This document shows positions 1 to 9,710 of a stretch of 64,000 nt of DNA, one piece after another; within the stretch, counting starts at the first letter, position 1, and each line of letters starts with the position of its first letter. Position numbers and translations under genes: made by a program. The DNA is from Stenogyne calaminthoides. Its lineage: Eukaryota; Streptophyta; Magnoliopsida; Lamiales; Lamiaceae. The stretch covers positions 15,178,728 to 15,242,727 of the forward strand of contig JBBCBC010000016.1 of assembly GCA_037126765.1 (NCBI GenBank). Reading direction: 5' to 3'. The notes below the pieces were generated by a model, which did not search any database, was not told the origin of the DNA, and was given only the letters and a program-made list of their open reading frames with translations.

Positions 1-172
1 CCGTGATTGGGGATTACGTGGATACCGTAATAGAGAAATCTACTCTCGAGTTACTGTGAGATTTCTCGTTATGATTATTGTAATCTGTATGCAATTAATT
101 GTTCGTTGTTGGTGAACTTTAATTTCCGATGCGCATGTGATTACGTGTTTTACATGCCTCTATATTCCAACA
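1..172 (+). repeat. 3' end of a Copia-type LTR (left-truncated by window)
   Basis: This stretch resembles the last part of the LTR at 361-950: both share a GGATACC..TAGAG motif, a GTTNGT(T/A)GTGAACT-like segment, ATTCCG.TGCGCATG-type words and the terminal TCTAxATTCCAAxA. It ends in CA at 171-172, as an LTR should. No PBS follows. Instead the sequence runs straight into a gag zinc-knuckle fragment at 174, so leader and most of gag are missing. The similarity to 785-950 is clear by eye but imperfect, so this is a related, not recently duplicated, LTR copy. Confidence 0.6.
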
Positions 173-173
173 G

Positions 174-345
174 TTTTTCAACTGCGGTGAGAAGGGACAT
201 TGGAGGTCAGCCTTTTCCAAGCCCAAGAGGGCCGGAAAGAAAGGTAATACTCATGCACTAGTTGTTGAAACTTCTTTAGCGGCGTATGCTATCCATTCGT
301 GGGTAGTGGATACAGGAACCACTGATCATGTTTGTTTCACAACAA
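174..345 (+). pseudogene. Copia nucleocapsid-protease fragment
   Basis: One open stretch reads FFNCGEKGHWRSA followed by a basic K/R-rich linker and WVVDTGTTDHVCF. These are a Copia zinc knuckle (first Cys of CX2CX4HX4C lost at the left edge, last Cys read as Phe) and the start of the aspartic protease with its DTG active site. The same segment occurs at about 50300-50465 in Copia-3 and is very similar in wording, so both come from one family. The fragment is only 172 bp, lacks a start codon and stops at the next LTR near 361. It is a deletion remnant. Confidence 0.75.
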
Positions 346-360
346 GTAAAAGTTGTTTAC

Positions 361-950
361 TGATTATAGTGGGTTGATTAAATATTATATTAGATATTAG
401 TATTTAATTTATGGAGAATATAATAATACTTATATTTAGAATTAATTATTATTATTTAATTAAATTAAATTTAATTAAATTGGATTCCCAATAATAATAT
501 ATGAAATATTATTGTAGGATTTGATATATAGGGAAATCAAATCTGTAGGATTTGATAAATATGGAAATCAAATCTATGGGATTTGATTTGCAAGATTAGA
601 GATTTTATTTCCTAATAAAGAAAGCTTAAGATTTAAGTTGGGCTTCCCCTATATATACGAGTCCTTGGGAATTCATTAGTGATACACAAGAAAAATAATT
701 TTCTCCATAAAATCTCTAGTTAGAATTTTTCTGGCAAATTAATCTTGGGATACAATACTGGTGAATCGGTGCGAGTTGGTAAATGATTGTTACTTGGATA
801 CCATAGTAGAGGAATCCGTGTACAAAGCACTGTAAGGATTCTGTTTATATTTATTCGTATTTCAATTATGCAATTATACGTTTGTTATTAGTGAACTGTT
901 TAATTCCGCTATGCATGTTTTACGTATTTACGTGTCTCTAAATTCCAATA
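361..950 (+). repeat. Copia-0 5' LTR
   Basis: The sequence begins TGATTATAG, directly after a pol fragment, and ends ATTCCAATA one base before a PBS; the ancestral end was probably CA, as in the copy at 172. It is AT-rich. It contains TATATATA at 650-657, then GAGTCC and an ACACAAGAAAA region that would be the start of transcription (R). Near 530-585 the words AGGATTTGATATATAGGGAAATC-like are repeated about three times. The right boundary is well supported by the PBS; the left boundary is chosen only from the TG and the end of coding homology. Confidence 0.6.
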
Positions 951-951
951 G

Positions 952-963
952 TGGTATCAGAGC
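952..963 (+). other. PBS (initiator tRNA-Met) of Copia-0
   Basis: TGGTATCAGAGC, the complement of the 3' end of plant initiator tRNA-Met, lies one base after the LTR end. It primes minus-strand DNA synthesis in Copia elements and fixes the + orientation here. Confidence 0.88.
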
Positions 964-2855
964 TTCAGGCTCTTGATTAATTGCTTAATTGATTTAAATT
1001 TTCTTTTTAAAATCGTGACGTACGCTCGGATTTCTCATCGACCGCACCTATTGATATTACTTGTGTTGTGTGCATTTTTTTTATTTGTTCACACACCCAC
1101 TTGTTGCTTGTTATATTTGGCTTCATCTCCTTTGCATTGTTGACGAGGGTTTTGAACCCTACCCAGTTTTCTGTGCGCCGCCCGCTATCGGTGGAGGCCC
1201 ATGGTGTGCCGCTCGGAAGGGGGCTTATGCTGAGCATCGCGACCACCGCATGAACCCACATCACCGTGCGCAATGGTGGTGGCTTTGCTCATGACGCTTC
1301 AGTTCTGCTTTGAACCCGTGCTCCATGAATTTAATCAAGCGCCACGGCGGCTATTCGAACCAGGTTCACGGAGGCATTCTGATTCGACGGACCATTAGCG
1401 GTGGAGATTCAATCGCGCACCGCTTTTAGTTGCATAAGTGACGCTGCGCTCACTCGCGTTCTCTCCGGTGGTGTGGATTTTAACCTTGGGCGAGTCAACG
1501 ATGCTCCTCGCGATTGGGGGCGGCGATTCGAAACCCTAGGTCTCGATTCGCAGGCCACCTCGCGGTGGAGGCGGCGATTCGACCCTCTGATGTCTCCCTA
1601 TGGGATTTTTTGATTGTGGTTGATGTTTGGTTGTTACCCGTTGTTTGTGTGAAAAAGATGACGCGCGCCCTGCGGCGGCGAGGGCTGTCTCACGTGACTA
1701 GCGGGGCGATATGCCTGCTTCTTTTCATGAAGGTTGCTTAACCCTGTTTACCGAACCTGTTTGTCAAATTTTGTGAAACTTTTGGATGAACACTGATTCA
1801 ATTATTGATGATGGTTTGGTGAATGTTGAAACTGGTTGTTCCAAATTACGAACTAGATGCTGTGGAATTTAGGCGGTGATGCGAGGAAGGCTGGTTTGCA
1901 AATTCGATTTGGCCAGACCCCTCGTGCAATTTTAGAAATTGCATCTAAGCCCCTGATAATAAAATTAATAAATTAGAATCTAATTTTGAAAATTAATAAT
2001 AACGTTTTAATTTAAAAATTGGATTATTGGTTGCATCGAACATTAATTAATTGGATTAATTATGTTTTAATAATTGATTAAAATTAGTTAAATAAAATTA
2101 AAGTTGGATTTTGAATTTTGTTTAATAGTTTTGATAATTATTAAAATCCCACTTGATTAACTTATTTAAAAAATTTGTTAACGTGTTTATAGGTCGCATT
2201 ATAACTGTTTGGGTAGGCGGCACCCAATACTTGTCGGACCTTATTAAATGTTTGGGTAGACAATGCCCAATATTTGTTAGTCTGTGTATGTCATAATTGG
2301 GTAGGCGCCACCCAATAATTGCTCAAATGTGATGTAGTAAACTTGTTGGATATCATTTAAGCAATTAATACCCCGACTTTAAAAACGTTCCTCACTAAAA
2401 TATGATTTTTCATTAAGATAAAACAATGTTTTCCCTCAAAATTAAAAGTAAACCGGAGATTTCGTTCTAATGAGTATTTAAGGCCCAAGTCTTTTGCTTG
2501 GATCTACATCTAACGGGACATTTACAGGGACATGTAATGTCGCCTCTCGATGGTTGTAAACCAACTTAATTTTGTTTCACCAGCCCAAACAGGGAAATGA
2601 AAGTTAACGGACATCTGATTGAACTAGGTTGAATCAACTAGGAATTGCAATTATGCAATTGGTTTGAGACCTACAAGTTCTGCTATTATAGTAATCACGG
2701 CAAACAGATATTATAATAGTAGAAATGTAGATCCTAGTCCATTATAATTTATATTCGATATAAATTCGTACTATTCCGATGATGTCGTTGAGTATGTGAA
2801 AGTAATGGTGACAAAATAAATTTAAAAGACCATGTTTATTTTGATTGCTAAATAT
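964..2855 (+). other. Copia-0 untranslated leader with GC-rich island
   Basis: There is no coding homology that I recognise. About 1150-1730 is GC-rich, with repeated GGTGGAGGCGGCGATTCGA-like words (for example near 1395, 1515-1590), and stands out from the AT-rich rest. The remainder (about 1890-2855) is AT-rich and holds a triple hairpin repeat at 2209-2316. Open frames of 60-90 codons in the GC-rich part overlap on both strands and look like a composition effect. A GC-rich block in the same place occurs in the leader of Copia-3 (about 48190-48720). Confidence 0.55.
2209..2316 (+). repeat. Three tandem hairpin repeats, period about 43 bp
   Basis: Three related stem-loops follow each other: TTGGGTaggcggcACCCAA at 2209-2227, TTGGGTagacaatgCCCAA at 2252-2270, and ATTGGGTaggcgccACCCAAT at 2296-2316. 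The last has 7-bp arms and a GGCGCC core, making it almost a palindrome. Loop sequence changes while arms are kept (the second has one mismatch). They sit in the leader, where retroelement RNA dimerisation or packaging signals usually lie; that role is inference. Confidence 0.7.
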
Positions 2856-4164
2856 TGTCACATCCCGATTTTTCGTAAGCCGAATATACATAAATTTTCT
2901 AAGAATTTGCAGCGGAAAGCAAAAAAACTAAATAAATAAGAATTTAAAGATTCAATTTTTTTATAGAGATGTGACTAAAATTTAAAATACAATTTAAATT
3001 TAAATGCTAATCAACATGAAAATAATTTTCCTCAAGATACATCCACCGTCCCTCCACCGCAGTCCTTCTTAATCTAAAAAATATTAAATGTATGGAATGA
3101 GCAAAATCACTAGCTCAGTGAGGTTACCTTATCAAGATTAAATATAACATACAAATAAAGTATTCACCCACAAGTAATCATGTCAATCACAAATTATCAC
3201 ATATATCTTTTCATTACAATTATGGACAATTATTAAATTAGTTTCCCCAAGGATCTCTTTGCAATCCCACTAGGTCTCCCGAAGACTTCTTTGCAGTCTC
3301 GTGCCATGTGCACGACAGTTCCCCCAAAGACCTCTTTGCAGTCTATAGGTTCCCTAAGGACCTCTTTGCAGTCCCGGACATCTTTGCAGCCCCTGACATT
3401 TCATAACTTTTTTTTTACAATAATCTTATAATTTCATAAAATCAAATCATGCTCAAGTAAATAATTTATCATATACATCACGTCATATTATATTGCACAT
3501 AAACAATTTATTCATACGAAATATTTAATAAAGACAAAGAAACCACACCTTAAATTCATATCGTGGATGTAGATGCATGAAACAAAATTACTTTAATCCT
3601 TGTTGCAAAACAGCTCTGGAGTTTTCAAAAGTATGAAATAATATTTTCTGTGTGTTTTGATTTCATAAAAAGAGATATTTATTTATAGGGAAGAAAATAT
3701 ATTTCTTAGTAGAATTGAGATTTGAATATTTCATAAAAATTTTGAAATTTGATTCTTGTGGATAGAGATAAATTTTGAAAACACGTCTTTTATAAAATCT
3801 AACAATTAAACAAATAAATAATAATAAATGAGTAGAAAAGGATCGTATACTTTGAAAAAAAACAAATCTTAACATTTGATCCCTTAGGATAAAAGATTAA
3901 CTATGGGTTTGATAAGAAAAATAGGCCCTTTTATTTTGGTAAATAATATCCTGGCTTACGAATGGATCTTTTAACTCGGAAAAACAAGGTGAATGCATGA
4001 GCCTTTATTTCGAAATTTACCACCATGATATCTAAAATTTTGGTAAAAATATCTTTTATAGGTATTGAAAGATAGATTTGAATTTTAAAAATATTCGTAA
4101 AAATTCTCTTACGGCAATTAAAAGAAAAATATAACTAGCTTGAATTTTTTTTTGGGATATTATA
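2856..4164 (-). repeat. Chromovirus LTR copy A (3'-most in element orientation)
   Basis: On the + strand it runs from TGTCACATCCCGATTTTTCG to GGGATATTATA, so on the minus strand it starts TATAATATCCC (TG changed to TA) and ends TGTGACA. A minus-strand TATA box CTATAAATA lies at about 3677-3687. About 3240-3395 holds repeated CTCTTTGCAGTC words. It is longest of the three copies because it keeps segments lost in the others, such as about 3155-3200. Confidence 0.85.
3240..3395 (-). repeat. Short degenerate repeats inside the chromovirus LTR
   Basis: The + strand word (A/C)GAxCTCTTTGCAxTC recurs about six times with 20-45 bp spacing (GGATCTCTTTGCAATC, AGACTTCTTTGCAGTC, AGACCTCTTTGCAGTC, GGACCTCTTTGCAGTC, and shorter ones), interleaved with CCCCAA/CCCGAA. 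Shorter versions recur in the other two LTRs (about 4910-5035 and 6385-6500). Copy number differs between LTRs. The position relative to the TATA box (downstream on the minus strand, towards U5) makes an enhancer role less obvious than an RNA or spacer role. Confidence 0.6.
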
Positions 4165-4553
4165 TTCTACCCCCTTAAAAATATTTTCGTCCTTGAAAAT
4201 CAGCTGTAATAGATAAACTATGCATGCATGTGTTAAAATTTTGAAATAGTCATGTAGTGAATGTACTTTATGGCATGACTAAAATCACTTTGAATTTGAA
4301 AATTGAACTTCAACATGTGATGCATGTACCATATATCATGTGATCACCTTTTTCATGATCAAATTGTAAATTAACTTGTAAACTTTTATATCATGCCTCG
4401 GAGTTGTAGCGGTGGGAGGTGGTGGATCCCGTAACATATACTCAATAATGCATGATTTAAAATTCTTTTGCAAAATTATTTTTCTTGACACAAAAGTAAG
4501 AGATTTTTATTTTAATAAGTCTACAAGAACGTAGACCTGCTCTGATACCATTC
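4165..4553 (-). other. Residual internal region 1 of the chromovirus array
   Basis: This 389-bp stretch contains only the essential cis elements. On the minus strand the PBS TGGTATCAGAGC is the complement of 4539-4550, three bases from the LTR. A PPT AAGGGGGTAGAA lies at about 4165-4178. Next to the PPT is the pol C-terminal remnant FKDENIFKG. Near 4390-4440 a proline-rich stretch RDPPPPTATTPRH can be read that may be a gag N-terminal remnant. No catalytic domain is present, so mobility could only come from enzymes supplied in trans. Confidence 0.75.
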
Positions 4554-5823
4554 TGTCACATCCGGATTTTTCGTAGGCCAAATATACATAAATTTTCTAA
4601 GAATTTGCAGTGGAAATTGAAAAAAATAAATAAATAATAATTTAAAGATTCAATTTTTTTAATAGAGATGTGACTAAAATTTAAAATACAATTTAAATTT
4701 AAATGCTAATCAACATGAAAATAATTTTTCTCAAGATATATTCACTGTCCCTCCACCGCACTCCTTCTTAATCTGAAAAATGTTAAATGTATGATATGAG
4801 CAAAATCACTAGCTCAGTGTGGTTACCTTATCAAGATTAAATATAACATATAAATAAAGTGTTTTCTTTATAATTATGGACAATTATTAAATTATGTTTA
4901 ATAGTTTCCCAAAGGATCTCTTTGGGATCCCACTGGGTCTCCCGAAGACCTCTTTTGCAGTCTCGTGCCATGCGCACGAAAGTTCCCCCAAAGATCTATT
5001 TGCAGTCTATAGGTTCCCTGAGAATCTCTTTGCAGCCCCTGGCCTTTCATAACTTTCTTTTTACAATAATCTTATAATTTCATATAATCAAATCATGCTA
5101 AAGTAAATAATTTATCATATACATCACGTCATATTATATTGCACATAAACAGTTTATTCATACGAAATATTTAATAAAGACAAAAAAACCACACCTTAAA
5201 TTCATATCGTGGATGTAGATGCATGAAACGAAATTACTTTAATCCTTGTTGCAATACAACTCTGGAGTTTTCAAAAGTATGAAATAATATTTTCTGTGTG
5301 TTTTGATTTCATAAAAAGAGATATCTATTTATAGGAAGAAAATATATTTCTTAGTAGAATTGGGATTTGAATATTTCATGAAATTTTTGAAATTTGATTC
5401 TTGTGGATAGAGATAAATTTTGAAAACACGTCTTTTATAAAATCTAACAATTAAACAAATACAAAATAATAATAATGAGTAGAAAAGGATCGTATACTTT
5501 GAAACAAAACAAATCTTAACATTTGATCCCCGTTTTTTAGCGTGATTAGGATAAAAGATTAACTATGAGTTTAATAAGATAAATAGGCCCTTTATTTTGA
5601 TAAATAATATCCTGGCTTACGAATGGAGCTTTTAACTCGGAAAACAAGGTGAATGCATGTGCCTTTATTTCGAAATTAACCACCATGGTATCTAAAATTT
5701 TGGTACAAATATCTTTTATGGATATTGAAATATAAATTTGAATTTTAAAAATATTCGTAAAAAGTTTCTTACGGAAATTAAAAGTAAAATATAACTAGCT
5801 TGAATTTTTTTTGGGATATTACA
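4554..5823 (-). repeat. Chromovirus LTR copy B
   Basis: On the + strand it begins TGTCACATCCGGATTTTTCG and ends TTGGGATATTACA. It aligns end to end with copies A and C, with scattered substitutions and a few indels. Minus-strand TATA (CTATAAATA) lies at about 5327-5336. It works as a shared LTR between the two internal regions, as expected for a tandem array formed by LTR-LTR recombination. Confidence 0.85.
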
Positions 5824-6026
5824 TTCTACCCCCTTAAAAATATTTTCGTCCTCGAAAGTCAGCAGTAATAGATAAACTATGCATGCATGTGTTAAAATTT
5901 TGAAATTATCATGTATTGAATGTACTTTATGGCATGACTAAAATAACTTTGAATTTGAAAATTGAACTTCAACAGATTTTTATTTTAACAAGTCTACAAG
6001 AACGTAGACATGCTCTGATACCTCTC
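5824..6026 (-). other. Residual internal region 2 of the chromovirus array
   Basis: Same content as region 1 but shorter by about 183 bp. The part of region 1 between CTTCAACA and AGATTTTTATTTTAA is deleted. The PBS is the complement of 6012-6023 with one mismatch (GATACCT instead of GATACCA). The pol C-terminal remnant FEDENIFKG lies just before the PPT at about 5824-5837. The 183-bp difference shows that the two internal units separated before, or one was deleted after, the duplication. Confidence 0.75.
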
Positions 6027-7287
6027 TGTTACATCCCGATTTTTCGAAGGCAAAATATACATAAATTTTCTAAGAATTTGCAGCGGAAAGCGAAAAAAAT
6101 AAATAAATAAGAATTTAAAGATTCAATTTTTTTTTATAGAGATGTGACTAAAATTTAAAATATAATTTAAATTTAAATGCTAATAAACATGAAAATAATT
6201 TTCCTCAAGATACGTCCACCGCACCTCCACCGCACTCCTTCTTAATCTGAAAAATGTTAAATGTATGGTATGAGCAAAACTACTAGCTCAGTGAGGTTAC
6301 ATTATCAAGATTAAATATAACATACAAATAAAGTGTTTTCATTATAATTATGGACAATTATTAAATTATATTTAATAGTTTCCCCAAGGATCTCTTTGCA
6401 ATCCCACTGGGCCTCCCGAAGACCTCTTTGTAGTCTCGTGCCATGCGCACAACAGTTCCCCCAAATATCTCTTGGCAGTCCCGGGCCTCTTTGCAACCTC
6501 TGGCCTTTCATAACTTTATTTTTACAATAATCTTATAATTTCATATCATCAAATCATGCTCAATTAAATAATTTATCATATACATCACGTCATATTATAT
6601 TGCACATAAATAATTTATTAATACTAAATATTTAATAAAGACAAAGAAACCACACCTTAAATTCATATCCTGGATGTAGATGCATGAAACAAAATTACTT
6701 TAATCCTTGTTGCAAAATAGCTTGGAGTTTTCAAAAGTATGAAAAATATTTTTCCGTGTGTTTTGATTTAATAAAAAGAGACCTCTATTTGTAAGGAAGA
6801 AAATATATTTCCTAGTACACTTGGGATTTAAATATTTCATGAAAATTTTGAAATTTGATTCTTATGGATAGAGATAAATTTTGAAAACGCGTCTTTTATA
6901 AAATCTAACAATTAAACAAATAAATAATAGTAATAATGAGTAGAAAAGGATCGTATACTTTGTAACAAAATAAATCTTAACATTTGATCCCCCTTTTTAG
7001 CGTGATTAGGATAAAAGATTAACTATGGGTTTAATAAGAAAAATAGGCCCTTTTATTTTGATAAATAAATATCCTGGCTTACGAATAGATCTTTTATCTC
7101 GGAAAAAACAAGGTGAATGCATGTGCCTTTATTTCGAAATTAACCACCACGATATCTAAAATTTTGGTAAAAATATCTTTTGTAGATATTGGAAGTTAGA
7201 TTTGAATTTTAAAAATATTTGTAAAAAATCTCTTACCGAAATTAAAAGAAAAATATAACTGGCTTGAATTTTTTTTGGGATATTACA
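6027..7287 (-). repeat. Chromovirus LTR copy C (5'-most in element orientation)
   Basis: On the + strand it runs from TGTTACATCCCGATTTTTCG to TTTGGGATATTACA. It is followed by AATAC, the partner of AATAT before copy A. The minus-strand TATA region at about 6785-6795 is altered (CTATTTGTAAGG on +). An overlapping minus-strand open frame at 7156-7650 starts outside and runs into this LTR; it has no family signature. Confidence 0.85.
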
Positions 7288-7309
7288 AATACTGATCATA
7301 GGAATTATG

Positions 7310-7995
7310 CGTTTTAATTTCCGTTTTATCTTATTTCTCTTGGAAAGTTGAAATATATAACTGTCATTGAGATGCGTTTTGGAAATAAATAAATTGGCTA
7401 GGCCAAATTTTCTGAATTGGCACCGAAACGTGTGTTTGATGCTAAGACAAGAAAAGATTGAGTACGTGTTGGACCCGCCAATCCCGGTTACCCCTGCAGC
7501 TGGTTCCCTGAGGTAGCCACGTTTGACGTAGCAGCTCAGAAGAAGCATCAAGAGGATGCTTCCCAAGCTCAGTGTGTGATGTTGCTTGGCATGACTCCCG
7601 AATTGCATAGGTAACATGAGAAAGTGGGTCCCTTCTAGATGCTCAAGCATCTGAAGGATCTCTTTGATTCTGAATCTCGTTCTGAGAGATTTATGAAGTG
7701 ATGAGAGATCTGTTCAGATGTCGGTTAGCTAAAGAAGGGAAGTTTTCACCTCATGTGCTAAAGATGATAGACCTAATGAGAAACTTGGTAATTTGGGCAT
7801 TTAGCTAAAGGACCAATGTTTCCATTTATACTATCCTCTAGTTGCTCCCGGATTCATATTCTAGCTTCATAGTGAACTACAATATGAATAAGATGGATGC
7901 GACCATGCCTGAACTTCACAACGTGCTTAAGACTTTTGAGTTCACTCCACTAAGATGGTGTTCAAAAGTAGGAGCGGGTAGACAAGGATGTGTGC
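7310..7995 (+). pseudogene. Copia-0 gag (UBN2-type capsid) remnant
   Basis: Pieces of a Copia gag can be read in all three frames: NFLNWHRNVCLMLRQEK and EYVLDPPIP (about 7405-7485), then AAQKKHQEDASQAQ..MLLGMTPEL (about 7530-7605), ERFMK..DLFRCRLAKEGKFSPHVLKM (about 7688-7770) and LPDSYSSFIVNYNMNKMD with PELHNVLKTFE (7843-7943). The order and wording match the gag_pre/UBN2 family, which forms the capsid of the cytoplasmic particle. There are at least four frame changes and several stops, so it cannot be translated. The zinc knuckle expected after it (about 7990-8080) is barely recognisable. Confidence 0.8.
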
Positions 7996-8089
7996 CTCTC
8001 ATAATCGAAGAGGGCCTTTGGAAGAAGAACTGTATGAAGTTACGGTTCGAAAAGGAAGGCTTTGGGTGCTACGGCACTAGAACAGGTAT

Positions 8090-8265
8090 GTTTGTTATTG
8101 AGAGAAACATATCCACTAATAGCGCTAACTGCTGGGTATTAGATACTGGATGTGGCTCACACATTAGTACAAATGTGGAAGGAGCCTCATGTGTCTTAGA
8201 GCAGTTTGACCGGGTGAAGTCAACCTACACGTGAGAAATGTAACACTGATTACTACGGGACGTGT
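8090..8265 (+). pseudogene. Copia-0 protease remnant
   Basis: CWVLDTGCGSHISTNVEG is read at about 8130-8183, with the aspartic protease DTG at 8142-8150. In a working element the enzyme is released from the gag-pol polyprotein and cleaves it. After about 8235 the frame is lost and a TA microsatellite replaces part of the domain, so only the first third of the protease remains. Confidence 0.8.

Positions 8266-8269
<4 letters not shown>

Positions 8270-8303
<34 letters not shown>
8270..8303. repeat. (TA)n microsatellite
   Basis: About 16 TA units in a row, followed by TAAATATATT. It interrupts the Copia-0 protease and is a simple-sequence expansion with no gene content. Confidence 0.95.
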
Positions 8304-8306
<3 letters not shown>

Positions 8307-8439
8307 TATTGGACTTATCCACTGGTTTTAGATTAGAACTGAATAATTTATTTCGTTCATTCTATTACTCGAAACATTATTTCCGTTCCAATATCAGACA
8401 TTGAGGGTTTTCCTTCCATTTTAGTTATAATAATTGTTA

Positions 8440-9710
8440 TTTCACGTTAAATGATGTGGTTTATGGGAATGCCCCTTTAGTGAATGGTTTATACTTGTTG
8501 AATTGTGGATATAACATTCTTAATATACAAAATAAAAGACTCAAGCTTAGTAATCATGAAAACCCAACTTACTTATGGCATTGTAGACTTGGTCATGCAA
8601 ACGAGAAAAGAATTGCAAGGTTAAGGAAGTTGAACTACTTGAACCCATTTGACTTTGAGTCTTATGGTAATTGTGAATCTTGTCTTAAGGGCAAAATGAT
8701 CAACGGACCCCGGGGTTCGTGCCAAAGAAGTTCTAGAGTTAATCCACAGTGTTGTATGTGGACCATTGCCCACTCTAGAAAGGGGTCACTTCGGTTACTT
8801 CATCACTTTTTACTGATGTTTTCTCGAGATACGGATATTTGTATCTTATGAGACACAAATCTGAATCTTTTGAGAAGTTCAAGGAGTATAAAGTTGAAGT
8901 ATATAAGCATATTGGTAAGAGTATTAAGACTCTTCGATCAGATCGAGGAGGTGAATACCTTAGCCATGAATTCACTGATTATCTGAAGTTTCATGGAATC
9001 CAATCACAGTGGACTCCTCCCGGAACACCTCAGATGAATGGTGTGTTCGAAACGAGAAACCGAACCTTGTTAGACATGGTGAGGTCCATGATGAGCTTTT
9101 TCTCTCTTCCAACATTCTTATGGGTTACACACTCCAAACCTCAATCTACATTCTGAATAGGATTTTGTCTAAATCAGTTGAGCATAAGCCATACGAGCTA
9201 TGGTGTGGTAAGAAACTAACTTTCTCAAATATCAAGAAGTGGGGTTGCCCCTCGTTTGTGAAAAACATGCTAACTGACAAGTTGGAATTCAAAGGTGAAA
9301 AGGGTTATTTTGTGGGATATCCTAAGGAAGCAAGAGGATATTATTTCTATCTACCTAAGAAACAAACAATGATTGTTTCTAGGCAAGCCAACTTTCTTGA
9401 AGACGATTATGTCTTTAAGAAACAAGACCGTAAGATGATAAAACTTAAAGAAATTCAAGAACTAAAAATTAACAAAGAGACTGATATCTTGTCAAAGAAA
9501 CATGACAAGGAATCAGTGGGAGCATTCAACGACTTTCACGGTGGGAATCTTTCACTAGGTGATCGTCTTTCAGCCAGTGGGAGCGTAATTGGATTAAGCT
9601 TACCAGTGCAAAAACCTCCAAGTGGGCCGAATGAGAACAACATAGTTCAAACTCCCGCCCAAGAGGTGTTGTAGTTGGTTAATATTTAGGCCAACGTAAC
9701 AATAATTCTA
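8440..9710 (+). pseudogene. Copia-0 integrase and pol linker remnant
   Basis: The best-kept part of Copia-0. Domains in order: the gag_pre-integrase region with YGNAPLVNGLY, the zinc-binding LWHCRLGH and CESCLKGK (about 8573-8700), a damaged first part of the core (the TDVCGP stretch is not readable near 8740-8770), then after a frame change YLMRHKSESFEKFKEYK, SDRGGEYLSHEF and TPPGTPQMNGVFETRNRTL (8839-9100). A second frame change near 9100-9130 leads into LNRILSKSVEHKPYELW, GYFVGYPKEARGYYFY and the acidic/basic linker to 9674. The catalytic Asp and Glu of the DDE core in SDRG and FETRNR are present. Sequence stops at 9710 where Tat-1 is inserted, before the reverse transcriptase. Confidence 0.88.

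Larger units (their letters stand above)
2856..7287 (-). mobile_element. Tandem chromovirus-type Gypsy derivative: LTR-int-LTR-int-LTR
   Basis: Read on the minus strand, three LTRs of about 1.26-1.31 kb begin TGTAATATCCC and end GGGATGTGACA (with small changes). They are separated by two very short internal regions (389 and 203 bp). Each internal region keeps a PBS for initiator tRNA-Met next to the upstream LTR and a PPT (AAGGGGGTAGAA) before the next LTR. Immediately before the PPT one reads FKDENIFKG or FEDENIFKG, the usual C-terminal signature of plant chromovirus (Tekay/Del-like) polyproteins. AATAT (2851-2855) and AATAC (7288-7292) flank the whole array. This indicates one insertion expanded by unequal recombination rather than three insertions. 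No gag or pol domain remains. Confidence 0.85.
361..9710 (+). mobile_element. Copia-0: old Ty1/Copia element (5' part), interrupted and truncated
   Basis: This is the outermost element visible. In order: probable 5' LTR (361-950), PBS for initiator tRNA-Met (952-963), long leader (964-2855), then gag, protease and integrase remnants (7310-9710). The leader/gag junction is split by a chromovirus array (2856-7287) flanked by AATAT/AATAC. The pol ends abruptly at 9710, where the LTR of Tat-1 begins. The reverse transcriptase, RNase H and 3' LTR are not in the window and should lie beyond the far end of Tat-1. That the leader and the gag belong to one element is inferred from the near-perfect 5-bp duplication around the intervening insertion. 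The left LTR boundary is uncertain. Confidence 0.7.

Noticed and set aside
1061..1741. Open frames of 60-90 codons in the Copia-0 leader
   Set aside because: Products match nothing I recognise, frames overlap on both strands, and the region lies between PBS and gag.
4539..4550. GCTCTGATACCA as part of a tRNA gene
   Set aside because: It is the reverse complement of a retroelement PBS next to an LTR end; no cloverleaf can be built around it.
2856..7287. Three tandem units as a satellite or CRISPR-like array
   Set aside because: Units end in TG..CA, have PBS and PPT and share a TSD, so they are LTRs and internal remnants.
7156..7650. 164-codon minus-strand open frame
   Set aside because: It straddles the end of chromovirus LTR C and the Copia-0 gag remnant, which is read on the + strand. 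No family signature; chance frame.
8270..8303. TA repeat as a cruciform or origin element
   Set aside because: A simple microsatellite inside dead protease sequence; no supporting structure around it.
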